Below are positions 43,191-51,716 of a stretch of DNA of 64,000 bases, in pieces. Numbering within the stretch: position 1 is the first letter of the stretch; each line of letters begins with the position of its first letter. Source of the DNA: Methylacidimicrobium sp. B4. Lineage in GTDB: Bacteria > Verrucomicrobiota > Verrucomicrobiia > Methylacidiphilales > Methylacidiphilaceae. Both the position numbers and the translations under genes were made by a program. The stretch lies in the NCBI RefSeq assembly GCF_017310545.1, contig NZ_CP066203.1, forward strand, positions 806,001 to 870,000, in the 5' to 3' direction. The notes under the pieces were generated by a model. The model did not search any database and was not told where the DNA came from. It worked only from the letters and a program-made list of their open reading frames with translations.

Positions 43191-43436
43191 ATGGGCTGGC
43201 CCCAAACCCTGGCGCTCCTCGGTGGACTGGCCGCCATCCTCTTCAGCCTCTTTCACCAGTTCGACAAACGCTTCGAGCAGGTCGATAAACGCTTCGATGA
43301 TCTTCGAGCGGAGATGATCAACCGCTTCGAGCAGGTCGACAAGAGAATCGGCGACTTGCGAGCCGACACGACCACCCGCCTCGATCGAATCGAGCGGCTC
43401 CTTGAACGGCTGCTCAAGCCGGAGCCAAGCCACTAA
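43191..43436 (+). CDS. Membrane-anchored coiled-coil repeat protein D
   Basis: The 81-residue, shortest paralogue: anchor GWPQTLALLGGLAAILFSLF, one RFEQVDK unit, spacer FDDLRAEMIN, one unit, and the shared C-terminal RADTTTRLDRIERLLERLL ending KPEPSH. It shows the minimal architecture of the family. The downstream DNA has diverged: no UCCUCC hairpin, only a short hairpin GAACG/CGTTC with TTTTTT at 43517-43538. It is the last unit of the array. Confidence 0.72.
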   Translation: MGWPQTLALLGGLAAILFSLFHQFDKRFEQVDKRFDDLRAEMINRFEQVDKRIGDLRADTTTRLDRIERLLERLLKPEPSH

Positions 43437-43516
43437 GGAGAGCCGTCTGCTCCCCTCGCTCTTCCTTCCGCCCCGGCAAGCCGCACCCTTGAGCGCGGGG
43501 AACGACGCGAAGCTTT

Positions 43517-43538
43517 GAACGCCGTGCCGTTCTTTTTT
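43517..43538 (+). terminator. Short hairpin with T-run after gene D
   Basis: GAACG (43517-43521) pairs with CGTTC (43528-43532), followed by TTTTTT. The stem is short (5 bp), so it is a weak terminator. It shares the TTTGAACGCC lead-in with the regions after genes A-C. Confidence 0.4.
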
Positions 43539-43584
43539 GGACGGGTGGATTTCCGACGCGGCCATCCGGCCGGCTCAGGCGGCG

Positions 43585-44016
43585 CTAGGTAGATCGAGGG
43601 CGCTGACCGGTCAGCGGTCGGCTTCCCCGCGCCCTTTTGCTTGGGTGCCGCCTCTCCAGAATCTCGAGCTTCTCCGAAAGGCGATCGAGCTCCTCCGCCA
43701 AGTGCCCTACGGCTCGCCAGAGCCGATCATTCTCGGAAGCCACCTCCTTGCCTTCTTCCCGAAGCCAGGACGCACCCTCGCTTCCGGCCCCGATCCATTC
43801 CCGGACCATCCGCTGTGCGCTCTCGATCTCCTCCTGCAACAGAAGGGTCTCCTCGATCGCCCGCTCTGCCGGACCGGCCTCTTCTCCCAGGCCGAATCCC
43901 TTCTCCGATCGAATCTCTTCCCAATAGGGCAGGGCGTGTACCCAGCCCCGCAGCAGGCGCACATTCGGGCGGTTCTCGCCGTTCGACTCGTCTTCTTTCT
44001 TCGCACTTCGCCCCAT
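43585..44016 (-). CDS. Helical hypothetical protein
   Basis: A 143-residue soluble, charged protein. A central helix LLLQEEIESAQRMVREWIG and a later AVGHLAEELDRLSEKLEILERR are predicted coiled coil. There is no signal or membrane segment and I recognise no family. The DNA around the start has GAGG before the ATG. It is divergent from luxI, with about 86 bases between the two starts. Confidence 0.5.
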   Translation of the reverse strand: MGRSAKKEDESNGENRPNVRLLRGWVHALPYWEEIRSEKGFGLGEEAGPAERAIEETLLLQEEIESAQRMVREWIGAGSEGASWLREEGKEVASENDRLWRAVGHLAEELDRLSEKLEILERRHPSKRARGSRPLTGQRPRST

Positions 44017-44051
44017 GAGGGCAACCTACCTCAGGGGCGCCCAGGTGTAAC

Positions 44052-44074
44052 CTATCCCTTCGGGTAGTTTTTTT
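44052..44074 (+). promoter_or_regulatory. Hairpin with T-run between the divergent gene and luxI
   Basis: CTATCCC (44052-44058) can pair, with one bulge, with GGGTAG (44062-44067), followed by seven T. It looks like an intrinsic terminator or attenuator lying in the luxI leader, 30 bases before the ATG. It might also be a degenerate lux-box-like palindrome. Confidence 0.3.
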
Positions 44075-44102
44075 GCCCGCTGCTTCTCCCCATGCTCTCG
44101 CC

Positions 44103-44777
44103 ATGCACTACCAACCCGTTCATCTGCATGAGCAAGAGTTCTGCCTTCGAACCCTCACCAGCGAGAAGGAAAGGGAGCTCGCCTACCGGTTTCGCTATCG
44201 CATCTTCTGCCGCGCGCTCCGTTGGATCTCTCCTTCCGCGCCAGGGATCGACCGGGACCAATATGACGATGGGGCGACCCTCCTCGGCGTCTTCGAGGAG
44301 TCGGGACAGCTTCGCGCCATGGTCCGCATCCTGCCGCCGACCCGGCCCTTCATGCTGGAAAGCGATTTTGCCCCGCTGCTCGCTCCCGAGCATTCCGTCC
44401 GCAAGTCTCCTGACACGATCGAGCTGACCCGGTTCGCGGTCGATCCCTCGGCAGCACAAACACGCGGGCTTTCCCAGAGGCTCTCCCTCTTGCTCTACAA
44501 GGGCCTCTACCAGTGGTGCCATCTCAACAAAGTTCGATATGCCTACCTGGTCGTCGAGAAATACTTCTTCCGCGCCATCCAGCTAGCGGGTTTCCCCTGC
44601 CGCCGCATCGGTCCCCTCCACCGGCTGCCCCCGGCGAACGTCGAGTCGCTGGCCGCGATCTTCGATATGGATCATTTTGCCTCGGAGGCGCGCACAAAGC
44701 GCCCGCAATTGGAGGCGTGGTTGAACGCGGCCCCGAATCAGAGCGCGCGGTGCTCCATCGCGAGCGCAATGGCATGA
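44103..44777 (+). CDS. luxI: LuxI-type acyl-homoserine lactone synthase
   Basis: The protein has 224 residues. Family positions are visible: Arg and Phe in AYRFRYRIFCRALRW, the acidic pair in GIDRDQYDDGATLLGVFE, Arg in RAMVRILPPTRPFMLESDF and the ELTRFAV motif (Glu, Arg). It makes an acyl-homoserine lactone from SAM and an acyl-ACP or acyl-CoA; the acyl chain cannot be told. A GNAT of the PEP-CTERM/exosortase-associated type is the alternative. ATG 44103 begins MHYQPVHLHEQEF, the conserved N-terminus. Its 3' end overlaps the luxR gene by 40 bases. Confidence 0.82.
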   Translation: MHYQPVHLHEQEFCLRTLTSEKERELAYRFRYRIFCRALRWISPSAPGIDRDQYDDGATLLGVFEESGQLRAMVRILPPTRPFMLESDFAPLLAPEHSVRKSPDTIELTRFAVDPSAAQTRGLSQRLSLLLYKGLYQWCHLNKVRYAYLVVEKYFFRAIQLAGFPCRRIGPLHRLPPANVESLAAIFDMDHFASEARTKRPQLEAWLNAAPNQSARCSIASAMA

Positions 44778-45757
44778 GAACGGTTGGAGGCCTGCAGCTT
44801 GGCCAGGATGTTCTTCACATGGAACTTGACCGTCGCCTCGCTGACGCGAAGGATCCGGCTCACCTCCCAGTTGCTCTTCCCCTCCTTCATCCAGCGCATC
44901 ACCTCGAGCTCCCGGAGCGAGAGCGCATCGATCCGGGCCGGGTTGGCGGGAATCCCGCTCACCCGAATGATCGCCCCATTGAGATGGGGGATGAGATGCT
45001 GGAATACGGAGCGGTGACGGATCTCGCTTTCGAGCTCCCTTCCCGACACCGAAAAAAGCGTTGCTTGGCAAGACTTCGCATCACGAATACCGCAGGTCAA
45101 GCCATACGCCATTCCAAAGTCCTTCGCTTCGCGGGTGAACGCACTAGCTTGCCTGCTCTGAGCCTCCCGGAGCACCGGAGACCAAGCTACCATTTGGAAG
45201 GTTGCCGCATACCTCTGAACAATGGGATCGAGCCTCACATACCCATTGCAAAAGTATCGGCGCAGCCACTCCTCGGGATAGTCATGCACGGCGCTCGTCG
45301 CCAATCGCGCCTCTTGGCGAGCCGGATCAAAATAGCTAGCTACCGCGAGGATGCTCGTCGCGGGAATGAGCTTGGCGACGCGGGCGAGAAGCTCCGGAAA
45401 TTCAGCGGGATCCCGAAGGCAGGCCAACGCATAGTCGAGTTCGAGCAGCTCCCCCAGCTCCTTCTTGGTCAAGAGCAGCTCCAAGGACCGGCCCGAGCGC
45501 CGCACCGGAGAAGTCGCCGCTCGCCGCAAGGCTCCGACATCTCGCCCCATGCCCGGAACCCGCAACCGCGAGGATGGGATCGTCCATCGCTCGCCCTGAT
45601 GCGCAAAGGGAGCCTCCGGCGTGGATCCCCCATGGGCGGCCGGGAGAGAAACGTCCTGGGACTCTTGCAAGACGCCCTGCAGCCGAACTGTGCCTCCCTG
45701 ACCCGGCTCCTGCGGGGTGGGGGAGGGCATGGCAACTCGATTTTCCGGCCTTTCCAT
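44738..45757 (-). CDS. luxR: LuxR-type quorum-sensing regulator
   Basis: The protein has 339 residues. The autoinducer-binding domain shows EEWLRRYFCNGYVRLDPIV (Trp, Tyr and Asp contacts) and FGMAYGLTCGIRD. The GerE helix-turn-helix is LSLRELEVMRWMKEGKSNWEVSRILRVSEATVKFHVKNIL, in pieces. An unusual ~90-residue N-terminal extension is predicted from ATG 45757, which has GGGGGGAG upstream; a start at 45550 would remove most of it. It is convergent with luxI, sharing 40 bases of antisense overlap, an uncommon arrangement. It probably responds to the LuxI product. Confidence 0.85.
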   Translation of the reverse strand: MERPENRVAMPSPTPQEPGQGGTVRLQGVLQESQDVSLPAAHGGSTPEAPFAHQGERWTIPSSRLRVPGMGRDVGALRRAATSPVRRSGRSLELLLTKKELGELLELDYALACLRDPAEFPELLARVAKLIPATSILAVASYFDPARQEARLATSAVHDYPEEWLRRYFCNGYVRLDPIVQRYAATFQMVAWSPVLREAQSRQASAFTREAKDFGMAYGLTCGIRDAKSCQATLFSVSGRELESEIRHRSVFQHLIPHLNGAIIRVSGIPANPARIDALSLRELEVMRWMKEGKSNWEVSRILRVSEATVKFHVKNILAKLQASNRSHAIALAMEHRAL

Positions 45758-45968
45758 CTCTTGAATCTCCCCCCCGCTACCCTTCGGGCTTGTGGCGACC
45801 GCTCTGCGCTCTCAGGAATGGATACCGCTTCTTTCCTATATTCGCCAAATCTTTCTTTAATCCCGGAGCCCGACATGGCCACCGTCAAATGCAGCAACTT
45901 CCCCTCAGCCCTTGCCCCGTCGAAGCCCTTGGGACAATCGCATGGCTCCACTCCTCGACGTGACCCCC

Positions 45969-46724
45969 TCACTCGCGCGGAAGCAGAAAGAGGGAATCGC
46001 CGAGCTGGTAACCGACGCCCCGAATGGTTCGAATCGGATTGATTTGCTCGTTCTGCTTCAGCTTCCGACGCAGGTTCGAGAGATGGACGTAGATCACGGA
46101 CTGCAGGGGGGTGATCCGGTTGGGCTCTCTCCAGACATCGCGCGCGAGCATCTCCGGGGTCACCACCTCGTTGACATGCTGGATGAGATAGAGCAACAGC
46201 TCGAATTCCTTCGTCGTCAGGGAGATCTCCCGCGACCCAAGCCAGACCCGGTGCATCCCGATGTCGATCGTGAGGTCACCGATGCACTTGCGCAGCGCCG
46301 TCGTTTCCGCATTCCTCCGCAGGAGGGCTGCGACGCGCGCGAGGAGCTCGTCCTCCGGCAAATCGAGCGAAGCCACATCGTCGGCTCCGGCCGCCAGCGC
46401 CGTCACCGCATGCGCGGAGCAATCCCGAGGTCCCAGGGCCAATTTTGCCACGTGTCGGAACCGGCCCTGGAGCACCTCGAGCAGCTTCTTCCCGCTGCGG
46501 CTCACCACCTCGGACCCGATGATGACCACCGAGATCGCCTCGGTCGCCAAGCAGAAGAACGCCTCTTCGGTCGTCCGCATGACCACGCAGCGGTATCCGT
46601 GCCTTTGAAGCGCTCGCTGCATCACCCGAGCCCGCTCGGCTTGCGCTTCGACGATCAAGATGACCCCGGTCCCGCCGCGCCCTTGCTCCGCCACGGAGCC
46701 ATTTTCGGATTCAGCCACAGCCAT
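45969..46724 (-). CDS. OmpR-family response regulator with degenerate receiver
   Basis: The protein has 251 residues. The receiver fold is at 20-135: VILIVEAQAERARVMQRAL replaces the usual acidic VEDD; the strand that should end in the phospho-Asp reads VVIIGSEVVSRSGKKLLEVL with no Asp; and the K-P motif is LDLPED. The winged-helix domain is normal (LTTKEFELLLYLIQHVNEVVT...VYVHLSNLRRKL...IRTIRGVGYQL). It likely binds DNA without phosphorylation control. No histidine kinase is adjacent. Confidence 0.82.
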   Translation of the reverse strand: MAVAESENGSVAEQGRGGTGVILIVEAQAERARVMQRALQRHGYRCVVMRTTEEAFFCLATEAISVVIIGSEVVSRSGKKLLEVLQGRFRHVAKLALGPRDCSAHAVTALAAGADDVASLDLPEDELLARVAALLRRNAETTALRKCIGDLTIDIGMHRVWLGSREISLTTKEFELLLYLIQHVNEVVTPEMLARDVWREPNRITPLQSVIYVHLSNLRRKLKQNEQINPIRTIRGVGYQLGDSLFLLPRE

Positions 46725-47414
46725 GCTTTAGGTTCCCTACCCCGGCCATCGAGCAACGCCGCAGATCAAGCCGGCGGTATGGGCTACGTGGAGGGGCACG
46801 GCGAACAGTCTCTGTGATGACGCCGATCATAGGTTTCCCACCCATCGTCCGGAAGCATGCCGAGAATAGCTCCGCGTCGTGCAAGAGCGAAAATGAGGTA
46901 GCGTATAGGAAAGACCCCGAGGCGCTGTCAACGGTTTTTCTCTTAACGGAGCCTGCGGCTCCCCGGAAAGGCCCGCCCCTGCGCTGCGTGCCGCTCCCTC
47001 GGAGCAGAATCCGTTGCCGATGGATCCTTAGACACATTTTTTGGCAATCGTAACTCCATATAGGAATTACACAAGGGACTTTTGGGGCGGGAATCCGCGG
47101 CGAATGCCCTCGCCTCGGTCCCCTTTTTGCGGATTCTTCGGCCGCGATTTGTCCCCATCGCGGGGTTTCGCGCACCTGAGAGGTGGCCCGAGTCGATTGG
47201 GAGGATTTGCGCCTGCGAAGCGCTCTTCGTGAGCGGGCATGGAGCAAGATTTCTGCTCGATTTGGCTGCATGCGTGCTCTGGAAAGGGCAAAAGGTCCGC
47301 TTTGGGAGCAAGGCTTCCCGCGATGGAAGAGGTGGGTTGTGGAGAGAGGGGCCAGGACAATGGGCGGATTCTCTCCTTTTTCCCAGGCCTCGGCTTGGGA
47401 GACCACCTCGGGCT
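46725..47414. other. About 690 bases without a supportable gene
   Basis: Next to the response regulator this should hold its promoter. The stretch 46830-47060 is AT-richer than average (for example TTTTTGGCAATCGTAACTCC). Short frames are open but none has a ribosome binding site or known family. The right part merges into the transposase remnant. Confidence 0.35.
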
Positions 47415-47640
47415 CCCTCGACCAGCGGCTCAAGGTGCGATCGGCAAACTGGGGGTGGAAGCGCGCCACCTCTTGTCCATAAAGAGGGATGTCGGTGGCA
47501 TCCAGCCCGAGCACCACCGCCTTGGGCGGTTGGGGATGCGAGGCACGGGAGAGATCGACCAGCAACCGGTCGATCGCTTCGGTCGCGCCGTTGATCTTGT
47601 AGTCGCGCAAGGCGAAGACCCAGCCGTTCCAGGCGGCTTA
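47415..47640 (-). pseudogene. Remnant of an IS1380-type transposase
   Basis: The minus-strand frame reads RDYKINGATEAIDRLLVDLS, then KAVVLGLDATDIPLYGQEVARF. The LDATDxPLHGxQEGRF motif is the first catalytic Asp region of IS1380-family DDE transposases. Both sides are decayed: no N-terminus and no second or third catalytic region. Only about 70 codons are recognisable. Confidence 0.5.
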
Positions 47641-47698
47641 CGCGGATCTGTGCCCGTCAGATCCTCTTCCCGATCCCTTTTGTGGCTCAGGTGAGCCA

Positions 47699-48898
47699 TC
47701 AGCGGATCGGTGCGCAGTGGCTCCTGTTCCTGGAGCTCCTCCCCGGCGTAATCCCGAAGATGCGCCGCAGCCGCGCTCCCGCCCGTCGCAAATAGAGCCA
47801 AGGCAGCCAGCGCGGTTTGGCTCCCGCATACTTCCACCGCATGTAGGGCTCAGGAGGAAAACAGAGCTCCACCAGGAACTGGAGCTTGTTTCGCATGCCG
47901 GCGATCGCCTGGAAATCGGCCCGGAACCGGCAGGAGGCGGACGCCTGGAGATAGCGATCGGCGCGTCCCGGAGACCCCGGCAGGGACAGCGCCCGATCGG
48001 CGGATTCCGGCAGGAGGGTGCCGAAGAGCGTGCGGGCCCGCTCGACGCTCTCCCGGCAGGTCATGCGCAACCCCTTCCGTTCCGCAAGCTCCGCGAATTC
48101 CCGGCACTCCGAAGCTGAGAGTTTTCCCAGGAGACAATGGATGTCGTAGAACCAGATCAACCGATCGCCGCCATAGTGGCGCACGCCATCCACGTAATAG
48201 GGCACCTGCTGATGAACGGCCGGATGGAGACAGGCGAGGAGAAGCGCATAGACCGGCCGGACGGCGATCGCCTCCGTGCTCAAGCCCGGGAGAGTCTCGG
48301 TTTCAGCGCAGACTTCCTCATACGACAAGAGATGCGACAGGAACTCGGAATTGCTGATCCGCCAGTGCAGATCAAGGACATGCTCCTGATGGGAAACCGA
48401 ATCGATCCACTCAAATCCCGCCTCATAGGTGATAAACTCCCCGCTCACGTTGGGCTGGCGGATGAGCCCCAAGGATCCGAGCTCCCGGATTGCCCGATCC
48501 CGCTGATCGGGAGGAATGACCAAATCGGTATCGCCCCGCGTGCGCAAGAAGGGCGCGGGGTAGAGGGAGTAGGCCAACGCCGTGCCTTTAAAAAGAACGG
48601 GCCTTGCTCCGATCTTTGACAGTCGTCCCAGCGCTTGCTGCAAAAGCCATCGGTGCCGCAGTTCCCACATCGCTTGCGCGAAGGCCTGATTCCGGCAGGC
48701 CTCGGAAACGGCTCGCGGCATGCCCCACCCACCACCCCCAGATCCGGTCTCCTGCAGCCGGTGGTGCACCAGCGCCTGAACGCCGTGGTAGGCGCTCCGC
48801 TCCAGAAAACGGCTCGCGAACTCCTCCCGCTCCCGAGATGGCCACTGGGGGTTTTCCCCGCGCAAGATCGCGCAGATCAGTTCTTCCACGTCCGTCAT
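47699..48898 (-). CDS. NTP_transf_5 nucleotidyltransferase of the lasso-peptide cluster
   Basis: A 399-residue member of the nucleotidyltransferase family often found with PqqD/kinase/lasso genes (PF14907). LSKIGARPVLFKGTALAYSLYP then TRGDTDLVIPPDQRDRAIREL give the polymerase-beta-like core: the LFKG motif and catalytic Asp pair in RGDTDLVI. Later DRLIWFYDIHCLLGKL is family-typical. It may modify the peptide or its lipid/nucleotide adduct; the exact role is unknown. The frame is open far upstream, but ATG 48898 (MTDVEELICAILRG) starts the fold. It is divergent from the B2 gene. Confidence 0.78.
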   Translation of the reverse strand: MTDVEELICAILRGENPQWPSREREEFASRFLERSAYHGVQALVHHRLQETGSGGGGWGMPRAVSEACRNQAFAQAMWELRHRWLLQQALGRLSKIGARPVLFKGTALAYSLYPAPFLRTRGDTDLVIPPDQRDRAIRELGSLGLIRQPNVSGEFITYEAGFEWIDSVSHQEHVLDLHWRISNSEFLSHLLSYEEVCAETETLPGLSTEAIAVRPVYALLLACLHPAVHQQVPYYVDGVRHYGGDRLIWFYDIHCLLGKLSASECREFAELAERKGLRMTCRESVERARTLFGTLLPESADRALSLPGSPGRADRYLQASASCRFRADFQAIAGMRNKLQFLVELCFPPEPYMRWKYAGAKPRWLPWLYLRRAGARLRRIFGITPGRSSRNRSHCAPIR

Positions 48899-49102
48899 GG
48901 CAGCCCCCTGCCCATCCCCGGAGCCAGGAATCAACCGCTTTCCGGCTCCACAGACCCGCACGGCCATCGGATCCCAAAAACCATTCCTCTTCTCCTTTCC
49001 CTCGTCCTTCCTCGCCCTTACAATTGCGCCCCATACAACGGCATGCGCTCGACGACAAGAGGTTTGCCATTCGAGTGCATGTTTTAGAACGACCCTCTCT
49101 CC
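48899..49102. promoter_or_regulatory. Divergent promoter region of lasso-cluster nucleotidyltransferase and B2 genes
   Basis: No coding. On the minus strand TTGTCG with TATGGG 17 bases later (around 49032-49061) is a possible promoter for the nucleotidyltransferase. On the plus strand TTGCCA lies about 40 bases before the B2 ATG, with a poor -10. Weak evidence. Confidence 0.25.
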
Positions 49103-49690
49103 ATGGATCGCATAACCACTCTTTCTGCGAATCGTCCTTCTCCAGCCCCCTCCGGAGATCCCGCGACCACGGCTCGATACGATACGGGAGGCTCCTGCGG
49201 ACCCCTCTCCCGGCAAGCGGCCACGCCGACGGGACACATCCTCCCGCTCATCCTTGCAAGATCGACCTGGGTCCGCCTCCTCCACCTAGGTCCCCGGAAG
49301 CTGGCAGCCCTCGCTCTCGCCTATCCCTCTCTTTGGACGGTCCGCATCGGGCTCCGTCGGCTGCCGTTCTCCCGCTTCCGAAGCCTTCTCGCCCGGGTTT
49401 CTCCAGCGGGCCTTCTCCCTCCCCTTCCCCTCTGCTGGGCCATCGAAGCTCTCTCCCGGCGCCTCCCCTGGTCGAGCTGCCTCATTCAGGCGGCGGCGGG
49501 TCACCTCCTCCTCGCCCTCTCCGGTACCCCGAGCCAGCTCGTCATCGGAGTCCGCCAACACGGAGCGGAGCTTGAGGCGCATGCCTGGCTCGAAAGCGGC
49601 GGACGCGTGATTCTCGATCCGATGCCGCAGGGGCGGTTCCAAAAGATCGACAGGATCGGTTCTGCGCACCCTCCCGAGACGCTCACGTAG
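49103..49690 (+). CDS. Lasso peptide B2-type transglutaminase-like leader protease
   Basis: The protein has 195 residues. The lasso B2 family is a Cys protease that removes the leader. The C-terminal half carries the triad pattern: Cys in RRLPWSSCLIQAAAGHLL, then PSQLVIGVRQHGAELEAHAWLE (His) and ILDPMP (Asp). The N-terminal half is helical and moderately hydrophobic (LARSTWVRLLHLGPRKLAAL). It is encoded opposite to the other cluster genes and converges on the cyclase gene, so it has its own promoter. The start is uncertain, as no ribosome binding site is seen. Confidence 0.75.
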   Translation: MDRITTLSANRPSPAPSGDPATTARYDTGGSCGPLSRQAATPTGHILPLILARSTWVRLLHLGPRKLAALALAYPSLWTVRIGLRRLPFSRFRSLLARVSPAGLLPPLPLCWAIEALSRRLPWSSCLIQAAAGHLLLALSGTPSQLVIGVRQHGAELEAHAWLESGGRVILDPMPQGRFQKIDRIGSAHPPETLT

Positions 49691-49806
49691 GTTCTCCGAC
49701 TCTGGGGGCCTGTCCGGGAGAGAGCGCTTCGCGCGAACTACTCTTCCTCAGCACCTCCCGGAGAGACCAAGCCGCTGCGCCGGCTCTTCCCTCCCCGAGC
49801 AGAGCC

Positions 49807-51711
49807 TTAGCCCGTTCCCCGCTTGGGACGCGGAGGCCGCTCCATCCAGCCCTTGCCCGATTCGAGTCCCCGGAGCCAGAGAGCGAGAACCTTGGCCCGC
49901 CAGAGCGTCATGCAATCTGCCGGGTTCGGGGAGCCCTGGTAGCGATGCCAGGCCTTCTCGAGCTCTGCCCATTCCCAATACGGTTCCAGCAGAGGCTTGT
50001 CCTCCTTCCATAGGCCCTGGAGCTGCACCTGGTCATGCCGGTGGAGCAGGAGCGTCAAGGCCTGGCTCTGATCGCTCTTGTCCCGGCGCAGCCGGACCTT
50101 CTCGGGCACGATCCCCCGCACCGCTTCGCGCAACACATGGCGGGTCAGCCCATCCCGGAGCTTCTGGGCGCTCGGCAGCCCCAGGCACCATTCGACCACC
50201 TCGGGATCGAAGAAGGGGTGGGCCGGCTCGATCCCCCACCAGGCAGCCTCCTTGTCGAGCCCTTCAAAGATCGTCGAGAGGACCGCCGCCTCCAGGCGAT
50301 GGCGGTGCATCCGCTGAACCGATCCTCCCACCGCAAGCTGCAAGCGCCGCGCGGCAAAGATCCGATCGGCAAGATGGTGCTTTTGGGCCAGCCCCCGGTT
50401 CAGCAGCGAGGGGAGCCCCTCTCCCCCCGCTTGCCGAATCCGGAACCATGCTTGGCGTGCCCATGCCGGCAGCGCGGGCCGGAGCACGTGTGCCCTCCAG
50501 ACATCCGCCGCCGAAAAGCCGTGTCCGGCAGCCAAGAGCCGCGCCTCCCGGGAGAGAGTCCGCCATCTTCCCCCCCGAGCGAGCTCGGCGAGCCGCTCCA
50601 CTCCGTGAGAGACGACCGTGTCCCCATCGAACCCGTCAAAGATGAGCTCCACTCCCGCGGCCGCTGCCTCCCGATAGAGAGCCACGTTGAGAAAGAGGTT
50701 GTAGCCGAGGACAAGCCCGTCCTGCCGATAGAGCCACTGCTCGATCTCCCCGAGCGGATCGAGCAAATCCGCCCGAACCCGATGGCACCGCAGGCCATGA
50801 TGGGCGACCACCTCCTCGAGAAAGGCGCTCTCGTCGCATTCCGGGATCGTCGGAAAGACCGCGGCAATCACCTCCGGCCCTCTCCCATCCGCCAACTGCT
50901 CCGCAAGCAGCCCCGTAATCGAGGAGGAATCGATCCCGCCACTCAGGAGAACCCCGGCGCGCCCTCCGGGCCGGAGTCGGCGCGCAACCGCCCGAGAGAG
51001 CCTCCGGTAGAGCTCCTCCGCCATCTCCCGATCGTTCGCCTCCCCGATGGTTGCAGGGCCAAGCGTCCAGTATCGTTGGCTCCGGACTCCCTCTCGGTCG
51101 ACCTCCATCCAGTGCGCCGGCGGGAGCCGAAAAATCCGCTCATAGGGCGTTCCCGAGGCCTCCGCCGCCATTCCGGCCACGAAGTCGACGATCGCCGACT
51201 CCCTCGGCCGACGAAGAACCCCAGGGACGGCAAAGAGCCCCTTGATCTCCGAGGCAAAGGCAAAGAAGCCGCCGCCTCCAGGCTTCCAGAAGTAGCAGAG
51301 CGGTCGAACGCCGAAGCGATCGCGGGCCAAGTAAAGGGTTTCCCTCCGCGCATCCCAGAGCGCGAAGGCAAATTCTCCCCGGAGGCGCCCAGCGCAGCCG
51401 CGCTGCCAGCGCGCATACGCCTCCGCCACCAGCAGCTCGACCGAGGCTTCCGGCGGAAGATCGAGCTCTGCCCGCAGCTCCTCCTGGTTATCGATACGGC
51501 CATCGAAGACTACGGGCGCTTCCGGCTGGGGAGACCTCGGGCCCACGCCCGAGGCGCCTGGGGGCGCGCCCTCTTCGAAAAGGCCAAGCCCCTCCGAGGT
51601 GAAAAAGCGCCTCCCCCCCTTTCCGCGGTGGGCGAGGGCTTCCGCCATCGGGAGCAGGGCCGATTCGAAGGCTCCCCCGCCGGGGGACCAGATACCTCCG
51701 ATCGCGGCCAT
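49807..51711 (-). CDS. Lasso peptide cyclase (asparagine-synthetase-like, C protein)
   Basis: A 634-residue asparagine synthetase B homologue. The N-terminal amidotransferase-like domain begins MAAIGGIWSPGGG, without the catalytic Cys2 needed to use glutamine, as in lasso cyclases. The synthetase domain has the ATP-pyrophosphatase loop LLSGGIDSSSITGLL and the later FDGFDGDTVVSHG. It should activate the core Asp/Glu side chain as an adenylate for macrolactam formation. It starts 5 bases after the PqqD-like gene stop, in the same operon. Confidence 0.87.
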   Translation of the reverse strand: MAAIGGIWSPGGGAFESALLPMAEALAHRGKGGRRFFTSEGLGLFEEGAPPGASGVGPRSPQPEAPVVFDGRIDNQEELRAELDLPPEASVELLVAEAYARWQRGCAGRLRGEFAFALWDARRETLYLARDRFGVRPLCYFWKPGGGGFFAFASEIKGLFAVPGVLRRPRESAIVDFVAGMAAEASGTPYERIFRLPPAHWMEVDREGVRSQRYWTLGPATIGEANDREMAEELYRRLSRAVARRLRPGGRAGVLLSGGIDSSSITGLLAEQLADGRGPEVIAAVFPTIPECDESAFLEEVVAHHGLRCHRVRADLLDPLGEIEQWLYRQDGLVLGYNLFLNVALYREAAAAGVELIFDGFDGDTVVSHGVERLAELARGGRWRTLSREARLLAAGHGFSAADVWRAHVLRPALPAWARQAWFRIRQAGGEGLPSLLNRGLAQKHHLADRIFAARRLQLAVGGSVQRMHRHRLEAAVLSTIFEGLDKEAAWWGIEPAHPFFDPEVVEWCLGLPSAQKLRDGLTRHVLREAVRGIVPEKVRLRRDKSDQSQALTLLLHRHDQVQLQGLWKEDKPLLEPYWEWAELEKAWHRYQGSPNPADCMTLWRAKVLALWLRGLESGKGWMERPPRPKRGTG

Positions 51712-51716
51712 CGGAG

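Noticed and set aside
44052-44067. A canonical lux box upstream of luxI
   Set aside because: The palindrome is short, bulged and followed by seven T, which fits a hairpin terminator better than the 18-20 bp lux box.
46711-47610. A 299-residue intact protein
   Set aside because: Only the first ~65 residues match a transposase; the rest is compositionally random and lacks the later catalytic blocks.
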